Of a DNA stretch of 64,000 bases, positions 11,061 through 21,779 are shown piece after piece (positions within the stretch are counted from its first letter, which is position 1; the number at the start of each line of letters is the position of its first letter). The notes under the pieces were generated by a model that did not search any database, was not told the DNA's origin, and saw only the letters and a program-made list of their open reading frames with translations. The translations under genes were made by a program, and so were the position numbers. The stretch is from Alopecurus myosuroides (taxonomy: Eukaryota; Streptophyta; Magnoliopsida; Poales; Poaceae): NCBI GenBank assembly GCA_028641055.1, contig CM054061.1, positions 56,186,993 through 56,250,992 on the forward strand. The letters run 5' to 3'.

Positions 11061-11279
11061 ATCTTCCACAAATAAGTGTACCTCTAGTATTAGTCTTGGT
11101 TAGACGTTTTTAAACTTTGGCCAACTTTATAGAAAATAATATTAATATATATACTATATGTTATGATTTATGAAATTATATTTTAAAACGGATCTAATAA
11201 TAGCAATTTAATGTTATACATATTGTTACGGTTTTCTACCAAAAAAAGAAAAAGTACACTTGTTTGCAGAGGGAGGGAG
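11061..11279. mobile_element. Degenerate Stowaway/mariner-type MITE
   Basis: The right end gagggagggag is followed by TA. The left end atcttccacaaataagtgtac resembles a mutated CTCCCTCCGTTCCAAAATAAG start. The interior, with tttaaactttggccaacttt and atagaaaataatattaa, is typical of the common Triticeae mariner-class MITE family. Confidence 0.6.
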
Positions 11280-11308
11280 TATGCACTATATAACTACATA
11301 AAAATCTA

Positions 11309-11622
11309 CTCCCTCCGTCCACGATAAAGTGTACGTTTTACTTTTTAGTCAGTCAAATTTATTAAACTTTGACTAACTTTATCGGGAAAAGTATTAGCAT
11401 TTATGACACCAAATTAGTATCAATAGATTTGTCTTGTCATGAAGTTTTAAAATATACTCCCTCCGATCCATATTAATAGGTGTTGAAGTGGATGTATTTA
11501 GACATGTTTTATTGCTAGATACATCCACTTCAACACCTATTAATATGGATCGGAGGGAGTACCATTTTGATGTCATATATATTGCTACAATTATATATAA
11601 ACTTATCCGTGGACGGATGGAG
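11309..11622. mobile_element. Stowaway/mariner-type MITE interrupted by another Stowaway
   Basis: The left end CTCCCTCCGTCCACGATAAA pairs with the right end ctta-tccgtggacggatggag (11604-11622). Left TA is at 11307-11308; the right flank is TG, one change from TA. The element is split by the 103-bp MITE at 11457-11559, so its own length is about 209 bp. Confidence 0.75.
11457..11559. mobile_element. Stowaway MITE, 103 bp, nested
   Basis: The CTCCCTCCGATCCATATTAA arms form a near-perfect palindrome with TA on both sides (11455-11456 and 11560-11561). It shares outer arms and length with the element at 2551-2653 but differs in the inner arm. Confidence 0.93.
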
Positions 11623-11940
11623 TGCCAACCAATCATTGGCCCACGATACCAAATGAACAACCAACAATCACCTTGGTCGAGCGTCACAAGTAGGCGGTCA
11701 CGTCCTTGGGAAAGAGCCAGTGTCAGCATGATGAGCTCGGTGACGTCGACACACATAGCGAGCTGCCAATGCAACGAGCGAGGAAAGCCAACCGCCGGCC
11801 AATCATGAGGCCGATGCAGTGGACCAAACCGCATGAGATATATCTGCCGTGCCAACTGGATTTGTTCTCTAACCCAACGAGGCCACGCGCCACGACACCG
11901 CGATACTGGATTTGTGACGTCGTCGCCTCCTCGTACGTTA
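11623..11940. other. No feature seen
   Basis: About 318 bases of unique-looking DNA between the nested MITEs and the next TIR element. Confidence 0.5.
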
Positions 11941-14341
11941 GGGCATCTCCAGCCGTCCCCCAGAGCCTCCCAAGAGACGTTTTTCGCGCCGTTTCGCACC
12001 AGTCGCCCCCAGGAACCGATTTAGCTGGGTTCGGTCTGGGGGGGCGAAATACGCGCGTGGGCCACGCCTGTCGGCGACGGAAGACGATTTCCCTCCCTTT
12101 TTTCGACGCTTCCCTCCACTTTTCCCCCACATGTACCTCTTCCCCCGGTCCATTCCCGCCATTTCCCCCCGCCCCCGAGATCTAGACGCCATGGCTCCCG
12201 CCCGATTTACAGGTCCCCGCGCCGCCGCCACCGCCGTATCCATTCCTGCGGCCTCCGAACCGGCCAAGAAACCGCGCAAGCCGAGGGCGCCGAAGGAGCG
12301 GCCGCCCGGCATGTCGAACAAGGAGTGGATCGCCGAGAGGTCGCGCCTGGAAACGGCCAACATCAAGCGCCGGGGGAGGCAGGCAGCGCAGCTGCAGGTG
12401 GAGGAGCAGGCCGCCGCCGAGGAAGACGAGCTGGAGGACGAGGAGGAGGAGACCGCGCCGGACGAGCCACCTACGCCGGTCGCCGCCGCGGCGCCGCTCG
12501 CCAAGAAGAAGAGCCCTCTCGGCCCAGGTTCGCCGGCTGGAAGCAGTCGCCGTCGCCGTCACCACGCATGTCACCGCACCCGCCGCCTGCCTGGTTCGTC
12601 GAAGGCGACTCCCTGGGAGGTTTCAACCCCAACCTCACCTTCCCCTACCACCCGCCGATGATGTATGGTGCCGCGCCGGGCTACGCAGCTTCCCCGTCCC
12701 ACCGCCGTGCGATTCTCGCCGGGCTCAATGGCGGCGGCTACATGGAGGAGATCATCGCGTCCGGCTCGATGGCGGCGGCGGCGGTGAGCCCGGGCTTCCT
12801 CGAGCACAGCGGGGAGTTCTTCACGCAGGGCGGTGGCGGCTACGGTGAAGGCTCCGGCACGCAGGCGACGGAGGAGCAGGGTGAAGACGACGAGGTGGAC
12901 GAGACGCCGGTGGTGCCAGAGGGGACAGATCAGACCGGCGATGGCCGAAAGCGCCGGGGTCCTGGCCGTCCCCGCAAGGAACCCAAGGTGCCCCTGCCCC
13001 CCGCCGAGCCTCGCATCAAGTGGCTGAACAGGGAGAACGCACTCCTCGCCGAGGCGTGGAAGACGATCAGCTTGGACCCGATCGTCGGCGCGAACCAGCA
13101 CGTCGACAACTACTGGAAGCGGGTAAAAACGGCGTATGACGAGCGCCGCATGATCGACCCCTACTACGCCTGCTGCATCACCGACCGCGGCCAGAAGGCC
13201 ATGGCGAACCATTGGGCGAACATCCAGGCGTCCTGCAACAAATGGCACGACATCCAGGAGGAGATCTCGATGAGGCCGCAGAGCGGCGCCAACCGCGAGA
13301 TGGAGATCGTCCGGATGGTGGAGGCGTACAAGAACGACGAGGGCTCCGACTTCAAGTTCCTCCACGTCTTCGTCCTCATCGAGAAGTGCGAGAAGTGGGC
13401 GGAGGTGCGGCGGTCGATCGGCAAGGGCAAGGTACCCGACGCTGTGGTTGCAGGTGCGTCCGAAGGGCGTCCGCCGATGGGCCACAAGAAAGCCAAGTTG
13501 GCGAGGGACGGCGCGCCGGCAGCGGCAAAGCTCCAGGCGTCGATCGAGACCTGCATCGCCGACGCCCAGGCCCAGGCCGTCAAGAGGGACGAGGTCTCCA
13601 AACAGCGGTGGGCGGCGCTCATGGCCAACTCGCAGGTCAAGATCGACCTCCTCAGGACTGGCACCACGGCGAAGAAGAGGAACAATGACCTGGCCTTCCT
13701 CACGGGCGGCGACCCGGCCGCAATGACCCCCGAGGTGAGAGCTTGGTTCCTGGCGCAGTGCAACCTCATCCTGACCGACATCAGCACGCCCCCGGCCCCG
13801 ACTACGTCGTCTGGTGGCACCAGCTACACCACCGCGCCGACAAGCCCGCACGCCGACCTGCAGGATGCCGCGACCGTCGTCGACAAGGATGCCGAGCCCG
13901 TCGTCGACCTGGAGAATGACGCGCCCGCCGTCGACAAGGATGCCGCGCCCTCCGTCCACTCCGACGCCGTCATCGACCTGGAGGATGATGGGCCGAGCTC
14001 GCCGCCTGCTCCGACGCCGGCCGACGCTTCTGCCTGATCGCCTACGTTTGCCCACGCCGCGCGCGCCCGTCTGTGTGATTCGATCTGGACTATATTGGAT
14101 CGCCCACCTGTGGCGTTTTTTGTAATATGATCGCCCGAAACTATGGCTGCTGATCGCCGAACTAGGGCTCTATTTTTTGGGGCGGGAAGATGAGCTTTCA
14201 AATGATATCGCCGGTTTCTTTTCTGGGCGGCCGAACGGTTGGTGAAATCGCCCCCCCCCCCCCCAGGTTTTGGTGCGGCCCGGCGCTATCGCTAAAAAGC
14301 GCCGATCTGAAACCTGGGGGGGCGAACGACTGGAGATGCCC
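11941..14341 (+). mobile_element. PIF/Harbinger-type element with ORF1 but no transposase, 2.4 kb
   Basis: The left end GGGCATCTCCAGCCGTCCCC and the reverse complement of the right end, GGGCATCTCCAGTCGTTCGC, are the TIRs. TTA flanks both sides (11938-11940 and 14342-14344). The interior holds a Myb/SANT-like ORF1 on the plus strand. PIF/Pong elements normally need both ORF1 and a DDE transposase ORF2; no ORF2 is present, so this is non-autonomous. Confidence 0.88.
12191..14037 (+). pseudogene. PIF/Harbinger ORF1: Myb/SANT-like DNA-binding protein with NAM-associated C-terminal region
   Basis: The frame from ATG 12191 encodes a basic N-terminus (KKPRKPRAPKERPPG) and a helical charged stretch. 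It then has to shift by one base near 12520 to enter a long frame running to 14037. This carries an AT-hook-like RKRRGPGRPRKE, then WLNRENALLAEAWKTISLDP with VGANQ and YWKRVKTAYDE, the SANT-like module of PIF ORF1 proteins. After that come a second helical block (NHWANIQASCNKWHDI), a NAM-associated region and an acidic repetitive tail with VDKDA and DLENDA units. In PIF/Pong elements ORF1 binds DNA and partners the transposase in the nucleus. The frameshift makes it a likely pseudogene, though a small unrecognised intron cannot be excluded. Confidence 0.75.
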
Positions 14342-14601
14342 TTACCTATCCATGGGCTAGATGGCTACGCGTTAAGCTGTCCATATGTTGAAATCGTTGG
14401 TGAAGGACCGGCACGGGATAAACGAGTAGAGAGGTACTAGCTGACTTCACACCTGCGATCTCATCTCCAGCTATCAGCTAGTTGTGCCGATTTGTTATTT
14501 GAATGTTTCTAAAAAAAGTATTGTTATTTGAATGAAGCAACCGGACCGGAGTACACCGACAAATACGATAGTTATACTAATTGCCAGCGATACATGTTTA
14601 A

Positions 14602-14825
14602 GGGCATATACAATGGTTGATAAGACGGTCTTATTTTATACCTGCCACGTAATTAAGTTATGATAATAAATATGATGTACAATGGGTTATATCTTAGACT
14701 TATCTCTTTTAATTAGATATTCCTAAATTTATGGTGAGACAAATTATGCTAAGAGACTTTGTTTTCATTTATCTCTCCTCCCCTTCAGCAATGATAAGGT
14801 TACGATATAACCATTGTACATGCCC
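14602..14825. mobile_element. Tourist-like MITE, 224 bp
   Basis: The left end GGGCATATACAATGG and right end CCATTGTACATGCCC are inverted repeats, flanked by TAA on both sides (14599-14601 and 14826-14828). The AT-rich, non-coding interior is typical of small PIF/Harbinger-mobilised MITEs. Confidence 0.9.
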
Positions 14826-14859
14826 TAATAAAATGGACATGGGCTTGAAACTTGCATCA

Positions 14860-15030
14860 GCAGACCCGCGTGGTATGTTGCGGAAGACGCGGAGGCTAAA
14901 ATTTGGTCTTTGGTGGGCGCCAAGCGGTTGAGTGAAATTTTATCGGGAGAGTAGTCTCTTTGTATTGAACTGTTTAATTTTCTGTATAACTTCTTCTTAT
15001 TCAATAGAATAAGGCAAAGCTTTTTGTTTT
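14860..15030 (+). mobile_element. LINE 3' end fragment
   Basis: From 14880 the frame encodes AEDAEAKIWSLVGAKRLSEI and stops at 14952-14954. This is the end of a plant LINE ORF2 and parallels the fragment at 4670-5091 (a WSSAGAK motif there). It is followed by ttcttattcaatagaataaggcaaagc, a typical LINE 3' UTR end. Confidence 0.6.
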
Positions 15031-15881
15031 TCGATGAACAAACTCGGCCTCACAACAAAGAAATTTTCTATAAATCCATTAAACAAAAATTTACGTCCAT
15101 TTTTATTTTGAATCCATGGTAGTGTCATAAAGTGTTTTTGCCGTACTTGTTGGTTGTTGCTAAGGACTTTATTTCTTAGACGAGATATCCAGTAACCAAT
15201 CGGTAACTAGAACTTTTGTTAATAGGCCCCGAAACCCGCAAACTCGACGGGTACCCACCTTAAATGACAAGGGATTGTTAAAATGTTGGACCCGTCAGGT
15301 CTAACGGGGCGGGTCTGGGGTGGCAAACCCGTACCGCAGACCCGCATACCCGCTATATCCCTAATCCTATCCGTAGTAATCCTATGCCTAACCACACGTC
15401 CACTAGCTATGGACTACACAGCCCACAAATCACATGCACGAGTTGGAAATTAGAGTTCCGGAGATAACACACGTACACACCTGTCTATTTCGACCAACCA
15501 CATCTAAATATACCATCGTTTTATTCCCCACATGTGTCGGCGTCGCTCCTGAGATGGGTACCCGACGGGGCCCCGAACCCGGTCGGTCGCGGGTATGGTA
15601 AAAAATAAGACCCGACAAATTAAATGTGGTGGGTATAGGGGCGCGGACCCAGCCCCGAACCCGGCGGGTGCCATCCGGATACATACCTAGGATCCCTGGG
15701 CTAAATAAATAAATAAAAATAGTTGCAGGAAGGGGGTGCCAGTCCGTGACATGGTGGTCGAAACACAATGATTTGTGGTAAAGTTAGCTTAGAAATTATA
15801 TTTTCGCCATTTTTTAATTCAAATACAATTGAGTTAATGATGGCGTAAGATACTAAAATCCACATTATTTATGGGTATTTA
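15031..15881. other. No gene; GC-rich blocks with cccg and gggtaccc motifs
   Basis: Two blocks (about 15230-15350 and 15540-15680) are rich in gacccg, cgggtaccc and aacccg motifs in opposite orientations, suggesting a decayed inverted-repeat element. Ends could not be defined. Confidence 0.35.
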
Positions 15882-16189
15882 GAGCATCTCTAATCGGATG
15901 CCATGTTCGTTTTTGGTTATAGTGTACCCGTTTTAGTATCTTCGTGCACCCTTTTTTTCACATCCCCTATTTTAGGGCACAGCCGCTCCAACACCTGACC
16001 TAAAATAACATTTGAAAATTGCATCTCGTAATTTGGAACTTAAAAATTCGACCTACGTTCGAACATTCGGGCTAGATTTTAACTAACATACTAAACATTT
16101 TATTAAAGTAAATATTTCATTAACTAGAATCCTCTCATGCTACTTGATCATCCTACGGATAATTGAAATGTATGAGGAATCAGAGTCGC

Positions 16190-16560
16190 CATCCGATGAC
16201 AAGGAGGAGAAATAGGAGTCCAAGTTGATCACCGTAGATGGTCGAACCTTAGCCTCCTTCTTGACCCTCACCCATGAGGGTTCTAAGCCCTGTCGGACTT
16301 CTTATTTCTCTCCATGTCGCACTTTCAAAAGAACTCATGCTCGTACTGCACGTACTGGGGATTCTCCCGCGCAAACCTCGCCATTGCCTCCTTGTCGCTC
16401 TCCTGGATGTTCCCCCGCTTCTTGTGTCTCTCTAGGCGGGTCTTGATCTTCTTCTTTATTGGTGGGCCAACAAACACCGCATCCTGCAGACAGTCGATGT
16501 ACAGGAAGTTGAGCTCCTCCCACGGAACACTGAGCCGGGATAGGACTCCAGGAACCCGAA
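16190..16560 (-). pseudogene. Unrecognised decayed reading frame in the PIF-like element
   Basis: On the minus strand, bases about 16535-16340 read SVPWEELNFLYIDCLQDA, VFVGPPIKKKIKTRLERHKK and MARFARENPQYVQYEHEFF before a stop. More possible coding sequence continues to about 16190. The charged, helix-like composition looks like real former protein, but I do not recognise the family. Confidence 0.35.
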
Positions 16561-16639
16561 TTAGGGTTTCGATATGACGGTGGCTATGATGGTGTTTTTT
16601 GGAAAATAATGCCCGCCCTCAAATTTTCAGGTCAAGAGG

Positions 16640-17037
16640 CAATTTGTAGGCGAAGAGGTGAACCGAGGGAGTCCTAGGGTGCCCAGGCGGGTGGTGGGTG
16701 CGCCCCCACCTCAAACCGTGCATAGGATACGCCCCCTTCTAGGTGACCCCCTTTGGCTCTCTTTTGATCTCCGTCTTTGTTTCATATAAAAACTTCCCTC
16801 TGATTTCTGTGGAATTTTCCGTGTATATTTTTACAACAACTTTTCTAAAACTCAACAACAACAAAAAAAAGTAATTGCCACTCGGCATCTTGTTAATAGG
16901 TTAGCCTGGAAAAATTCCCTAAAATGATATAAAAAAAGGTAGTAGAAACATGTAGAAATTATTTAAAATAAGCATGGAACAATAAAAAAATTATAGATAT
17001 GTTTGACACGCAACACTGGCGGCGGAGGGGTTATGAA
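16640..17037 (+). mobile_element. Gypsy LTR remnant
   Basis: The order matches the 3' part of Athila-lineage LTRs of Triticeae. It shows a gtgggtgcgcccccacc-type block, tatataaaaacttccc with tcatataaa, then tagcctggaaaaat and gcatggaacaataaaaaaattatagat. The normal terminal bases are missing or altered. Confidence 0.45.
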
Positions 17038-17117
17038 GCTCACCGATGAGCAAAGCGGCAACGGAGGGTGTGGGAAAGCTCATCGCAGCTCACTAGTAGG
17101 GAAATGCCATTGTATGG

Positions 17118-17463
17118 AATGGATTCTGTGGCGCATCATGATTGGGTGCGCCATAGAAATATTATTTTGTGGCGCATGGCCACGGGTGCGCCACAGAAAT
17201 CCCCATTTTTGTGGCGCATGGGTTAGAGGTGCGCCACAGAAAGATTGCGGGGCACACCCCAATCATTGGACTGGGTGTCAGAGGCCATATTTTTATGGCG
17301 CATGCAAACTGGTGCGCCACAGAAAGGGCCACTTCTGTGGCGCACTGCCGTGCTGCGCCACAGAAACACCATATTCTGTGGCAATGCGCCACAGAATATG
17401 GTGTTTCTGTGGCGCAGCACGGCAGTGCGCCACAGAATAGTATACAGGTGCGCCACAGAATAG
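17118..17463. repeat. CACTA 5' subterminal repeats
   Basis: At least a dozen copies of TTCTGTGGCGCA or its complement TGCGCCACAGAA (some with TATGGCGC) occur as inverted pairs spaced about 10-20 bp, so each pair can fold back. Such subterminal motifs are where the TnpA/TNP-D class protein binds in En/Spm elements. The same motif fills the 3' end. Confidence 0.9.
17333..17437. repeat. Perfect 49-bp inverted repeat with 7-nt loop
   Basis: The left arm 17333-17381 is the exact reverse complement of the right arm 17389-17437; the loop is CAATGCG. It sits inside the subterminal repeat block and includes five copies of the CTGTGG core. Confidence 0.95.
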
Positions 17464-17724
17464 GTGCACTGTGCACATAAAGATGGCAGCCCCCCTCTCT
17501 CTCCCCCCACTCATTTTATTCCAAGTGGATGTTGCTCACTCGCCTCCCCCTTCTCTCCACTCCATTTTTACACATTTAATTCTCCTTTTTTGGTAGGTGA
17601 ACCTATTTATTCGATGTATAATTGTTGTTGAAGTTTCTTGTTGTTGGGGGGGCCTAATTACTTCCATCTATACTCCGGTCCCTCCCTCCTCGCTCTTTTC
17701 GCGTGTCGGTATCGAATCTACTAG

Positions 17725-17993
17725 GTGAGTATAGTTGGAGGTGCATATGTCTCGTGTGGCCATCGATCGATGTGTGTGGGTGTTTGTCATGCATGTGCAG
17801 GTGGACCGATCGATTGTCGCGCGTGTGGGCGGTCATGGTGCATGGATGTTTGCCGAAATGTTGATTCACTTCCATTTCGGCAAACTTTTGCACCCCATAT
17901 GTCCTACTTATAGGAGAGGTCATGCCGAATTTTTCCGGCGACTATGCATGCATGTTGTGGTTCTAATTTTCTGCTCTCTATGTGTCTGTGCAG
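17725..17993 (+). other. Predicted 5' UTR intron of the CACTA transposase gene
   Basis: Donor AG|GTGAGT at 17725 and acceptor TGTCTGTGCAG ending at 17993 bracket AT-rich sequence. The first transposase ATG follows 6 bases after the acceptor. This explains why the open frame upstream of 18000 has no ATG. Confidence 0.5.
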
Positions 17994-17999
17994 GCAACC

Positions 18000-20900
18000 A
18001 TGGTACTAGAAATGAGCTCTGCTCGAATCGCTAGATACAAAAAAGACGCGAAGGCGGACATGATTCGGTGCAACAGGCGGCAGATAAGATGTCCGTGTCG
18101 ATCATGCAAACTCGTGCGCTGGATTGACCCTGATTCCGGACAATTGGAGGAGCACCTTCTCAGACGCGGTTTCTTTGACGACCGCAACCACGTGGCACCG
18201 CCGGCAGCAAAAGTTGTGCACGAAGAAGAGGGCGAGCGAGGTGACGAAGGAAATGACGGCGAACAAGATCATCATGAAGAAGGATATGTCGGCGGAGAAG
18301 ATCGACATGACGATGAAGGCGAGAACACGGAGACCCCGCTAATTTCGGCCTTGCGGGACTCTCATGTTCAGGATCTGCTGCTTAAGGAGACGAGCAACGA
18401 CATAGCTGCAGCTAGGGAGAAAGCCAAGCTGGCGCAAATGGAGATAGACGGGGTGACTCCGTTGTTTCCTGGGTGCCGCCCCGAGGATACGCGGTTGCAT
18501 GTAACGCTTGCTGCTCTGAAGATGAAGACGCAAAACAAATGGACCGACTCGAGCTTCAACAAGAACTTGAAATTCTGCCACGATCGCCTTCCCGAGGGGA
18601 ACACATTGCCAAGCAGTATCAACGAGGCTAAGAAAGTCGTGTGCCCTCTTGACCTACCTCACGAAAAATTTCACGCCTGCATCAATGATTGTGTAATTTA
18701 TCGGGGGGAGTACAAGGACACAACTACATGTCCGAAGTGCGGCCACGGACGATACAAGTGTGGAACCAACAACAAGAAAATTCCTCGAAAAGTGGTATGG
18801 TACTTTCCTATCACTCCCCGTCTTCAACGGTACTACGTGGACCCTAAGGAAGCAAAGCTCATGCAATGGCACGCGAAAAGGGAGAAGCCGGAAGAAGATC
18901 CGGAGAAGGGCTATATCATGACACATCCTGCAGACGCTGCCCAGTGGGAAGCATTGAACATAGCTTTCCCGAGTTTTGGGGGCGACGCGAGGAACGTCAG
19001 GCTGGGTATGAGCACCGATGGACTCAATCCGTTCGGCAACCAGAGTAGCACATATAGCAGCTGGCCCGTGTTTGTATGGCCTTACAACCTACCCCCGTGG
19101 CTGTGCACCAAGCAAAAGTACATACACTTGAGTATTCTCATCCAGGGGCCAAAACAACCAGGTGTCGACATGCATTTGTATCTCGGGCTGCTGAAAGACG
19201 AGTTAGACACGTTGTGGAAGACGCCACCCCGTACGTGGGACGCGTACACTAGAGATTATTTCCATATGAGAGCCGCGTTGTTGATGACGGTCACAGACTA
19301 TCTTGGTTACGCGTATGTATCTGCCCAGGTCGGCCACGGATTCTGCGGCTGCGTGAAGTGCATGGACGGGACCCCGCATCTCCAGCTACCAAGGGATCCT
19401 GGGTCTTCGAAAACCGTGTACCCAGGGGCTCGAAGGTGGCTTCGCCTGGATCACCCGTGGAGAAAACGCGGTGAGTTGTTCAATGGTAAAGACGAGCCCG
19501 ATGGAGCCCCGCGCACGAGGAGCGGCGAAGAAATCGACGAGCTTCTAAAAAATTGGGACGAGTGCCCTTCGCCGGGAAAGAAGCGACCCAAGCCAGAGCC
19601 GCTACTGGGTGTATGGAAAGCGAGGTCTGTTTTCCACGACTTGGAGTACTGGCCGGTCCTCCACGCGCCTCATAGCCTTGATGTGATGCACATTACGAAG
19701 AACGTTACGGAGAGTCTGCTTGGCACTATTTGCAATTCGGAGAAGTCCAAGGATGGGCCGAAAGCAAGATACGATCTAAAACATTTTGGCATTAGGAAAA
19801 ATCTACATGTCCCCGCCGATAGTGATGATGATGATGATGACGATGAGGATAAGACGGAAGGGACTCAACGTCCTCCCCGCAAAAAGGCTAAGAAGAACAC
19901 CGTGATGCTTCCCGCTGCCTGCTTCACATTGAGTCCGCCGGAGCTTGAGCAGTTTTTCAGGTGCCTCCTAGAAGTCAAAGTTCCTCACGGATACTCAGCG
20001 AGTATAAGCAGATATCTGGACTTAGCGAAGAAGAGGTTCACCGGGATGAAGTCTCACGATTGTCATGTGCTCATGACGCAGATACTTCCTGTTGCGATCC
20101 GAGGGATAATGGACGAGCATGTCCGTGATACGTTGTTTGGCCTTTGCAACTTTTTCGACATTATCACCCGGAAATCGATCGGCGTGAGGCAGCTCAAGAT
20201 GCTAGAGGATGAGATCGTGGTGATACTATGCGAGCTCGAGATTTACTTCCCGCCGGCATTCTGTGATATATGTGTACATCTCCTTCTCCATGTCGTTGAT
20301 GACATCAGGCATCTCGGCCCGACGTTTCTGCACTACATGATGCCGATGGAAAGGAAGAATGGTGTCCTGAAAGGATACGTTCGCAATAGGGCCCGTCCAG
20401 ACGCAAGCATGGCCAAAGGATTTCTAACCAACGAGTGCATCTCTTTCTGCGACAATTACCTAAGCACCGAAGACGATCAGGATGTCGGTTTGTCCACCAG
20501 GACGCACCTTGGCAGGCTCAACGGATTCGGTCACCGCGAGGGCTGCCGCGACGTCCATGTCGGCATTCAAAAACGACGCGACGACTTTGAAAGGGCTCAC
20601 CGGGTCACGCTACAACACTTAAAGTTGATCGAGCCTTTCGTGGAAGAGCACAAAAGCTTAATCAATCAGAATCATATTGAAATGGGCGGGCCGAGGAAGA
20701 TGGGAGACGTAACCAAAGAGCACAACTCCGGCTTCACGCGTTGGTTCAAGCAAAGTCAACTGATTGAAGCACGGAGAAATATGCCTTCTACGGAAGATGA
20801 AAAACTCATATACATCTTATCACAGGGCCCCGGGCAGAACGTAAGGACCTATCAGGGGTACGACATCTCCGGTTACAGATTCTCCACCGAGGACAAGGAC

Positions 20901-21452
20901 ATGAGTAGCGAAAATCAAAACTCAGGAGTAACTATGCTATCATATGGCGATGCCGAGACTAATGTGGAAGAAAGATACTTCGGATAGATCGAGGAGATAT
21001 GGGAGCTCAACTAATGTGGAGAGACGGTGGTGCCAATGTTCCGTGTGAGATGGGCCAAGAATGTCAAGAAAGAAGGACGGTATTTCACCACAATGGTTAT
21101 ACCCGATGCCAAATCGAAGAACGCATCCGCGAAAAATGAGCCATGGGTACTCGCTAGCCAAGTTTACCAATGCTTCTTCATCACCGACCCGTCAAGGCCT
21201 AGCCGTGTTGTCGTGAGGAGGGGCAAGAGGAGCATCATCGGAATGGAAGGAGACGCCAACGAGGAAGACTTGGACAAGAACGGTGATCCGAAGATCGAGG
21301 AGGAGTTCGACAAGCACTTCGACATGCCTACTACTGGTAAAGTAAGAAGGAAGACATCCCTACCTACCCACGGTTGTCCATTCACGCGAAGAAATCTCAA
21401 GGTGGCCGGCATAAAGTATTCAGTCGCCAACAAAAAGGGAAAGAGACGCTAA
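18000..21452 (+). pseudogene. CACTA Tnp2-family transposase with two in-frame stops
   Basis: The frame from ATG 18000 (context caaccATGG, just after a splice acceptor) first gives an N-terminal transposase-associated domain with CPCRSCKL and LLRRGFFDD. The Tnp2 core follows, with CPKCGHGRYK, VWYFPITPRLQRYY, LGMSTDGLNPFG and PGVDMHLYLGLLKDEL. Next come GFCGCVKC, DVMHITKNVTESLLGT and a long acidic insert. A DUF4218-type region contains LLHVVDDIRHLGP and MERKNGVLKGYVRN. A TAG at 20985-20987 stops it, and a second stop, TAA, lies at 21012-21014. The same frame then continues to 21452 with a DUF4216 domain (FRVRWAKN, PWVLASQVYQCFF). Only these two nonsense codons separate a 995-codon product from a 1150-codon frame. 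The family cuts and pastes CACTA elements; DUF4216 truncation probably impairs but may not abolish this. Confidence 0.9.
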
Positions 21453-21779
21453 TTAAGCTAGCTAGATCGGAACCGAGACGAAAAAGATTTTATTATGTAT
21501 ATATGCTCATGTGTATGTTAGACAACCATATGTGTGTGTCAGACGTTATATAAAAATATATTCTAATATTAAATGTGTGTTTTATTTTTGTAATTGTAAT
21601 TTCCTGTTTTCTTTCTTTCTTTAATTAAAACTAATTAAATAAAATATTAAGAAAATGTGGGGCAACACCAGGATTCGAACCCATGAGTCCAGGGTTATTT
21701 ACCTCACAGCCAAACCAATAGGCTATTAACACACATTTGTCAACGTACAGAGTGTTATCGTTTTAGTTTATTTTTACAC
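21453..21779. other. AT-rich tail of the transposase gene, with tRNA-like sequence
   Basis: Probable 3' UTR. On the minus strand, 21657-21735 contains gggttcgaatcctggtg, a good pol III B-box-like motif, preceded by a weaker A-box-like ggtttggctgtgagg. This may be a tRNA or SINE relic; no folded tRNA is claimed. Confidence 0.35.

Noticed and set aside
12571..14055. 494-codon minus-strand frame opposite the PIF ORF1
   Set aside because: Shadow of the GC-rich plus-strand ORF1; the plus frame has the SANT-like and NAM-associated blocks.
17118..17463. Could the regularly spaced repeats be a CRISPR array?
   Set aside because: Units are inverted pairs at a CACTA end in a plant genome; spacing and orientation do not fit CRISPR.
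17162..17514. Several overlapping frames with repeated CGAL and CATE motifs on both strands
   Set aside because: These are translations of the CACTA subterminal repeats, not proteins.
21657..21735. tRNA gene on the minus strand
   Set aside because: A B-box-like motif is present, but I could not fold a cloverleaf with a plausible acceptor stem and anticodon; kept only as tRNA-like.
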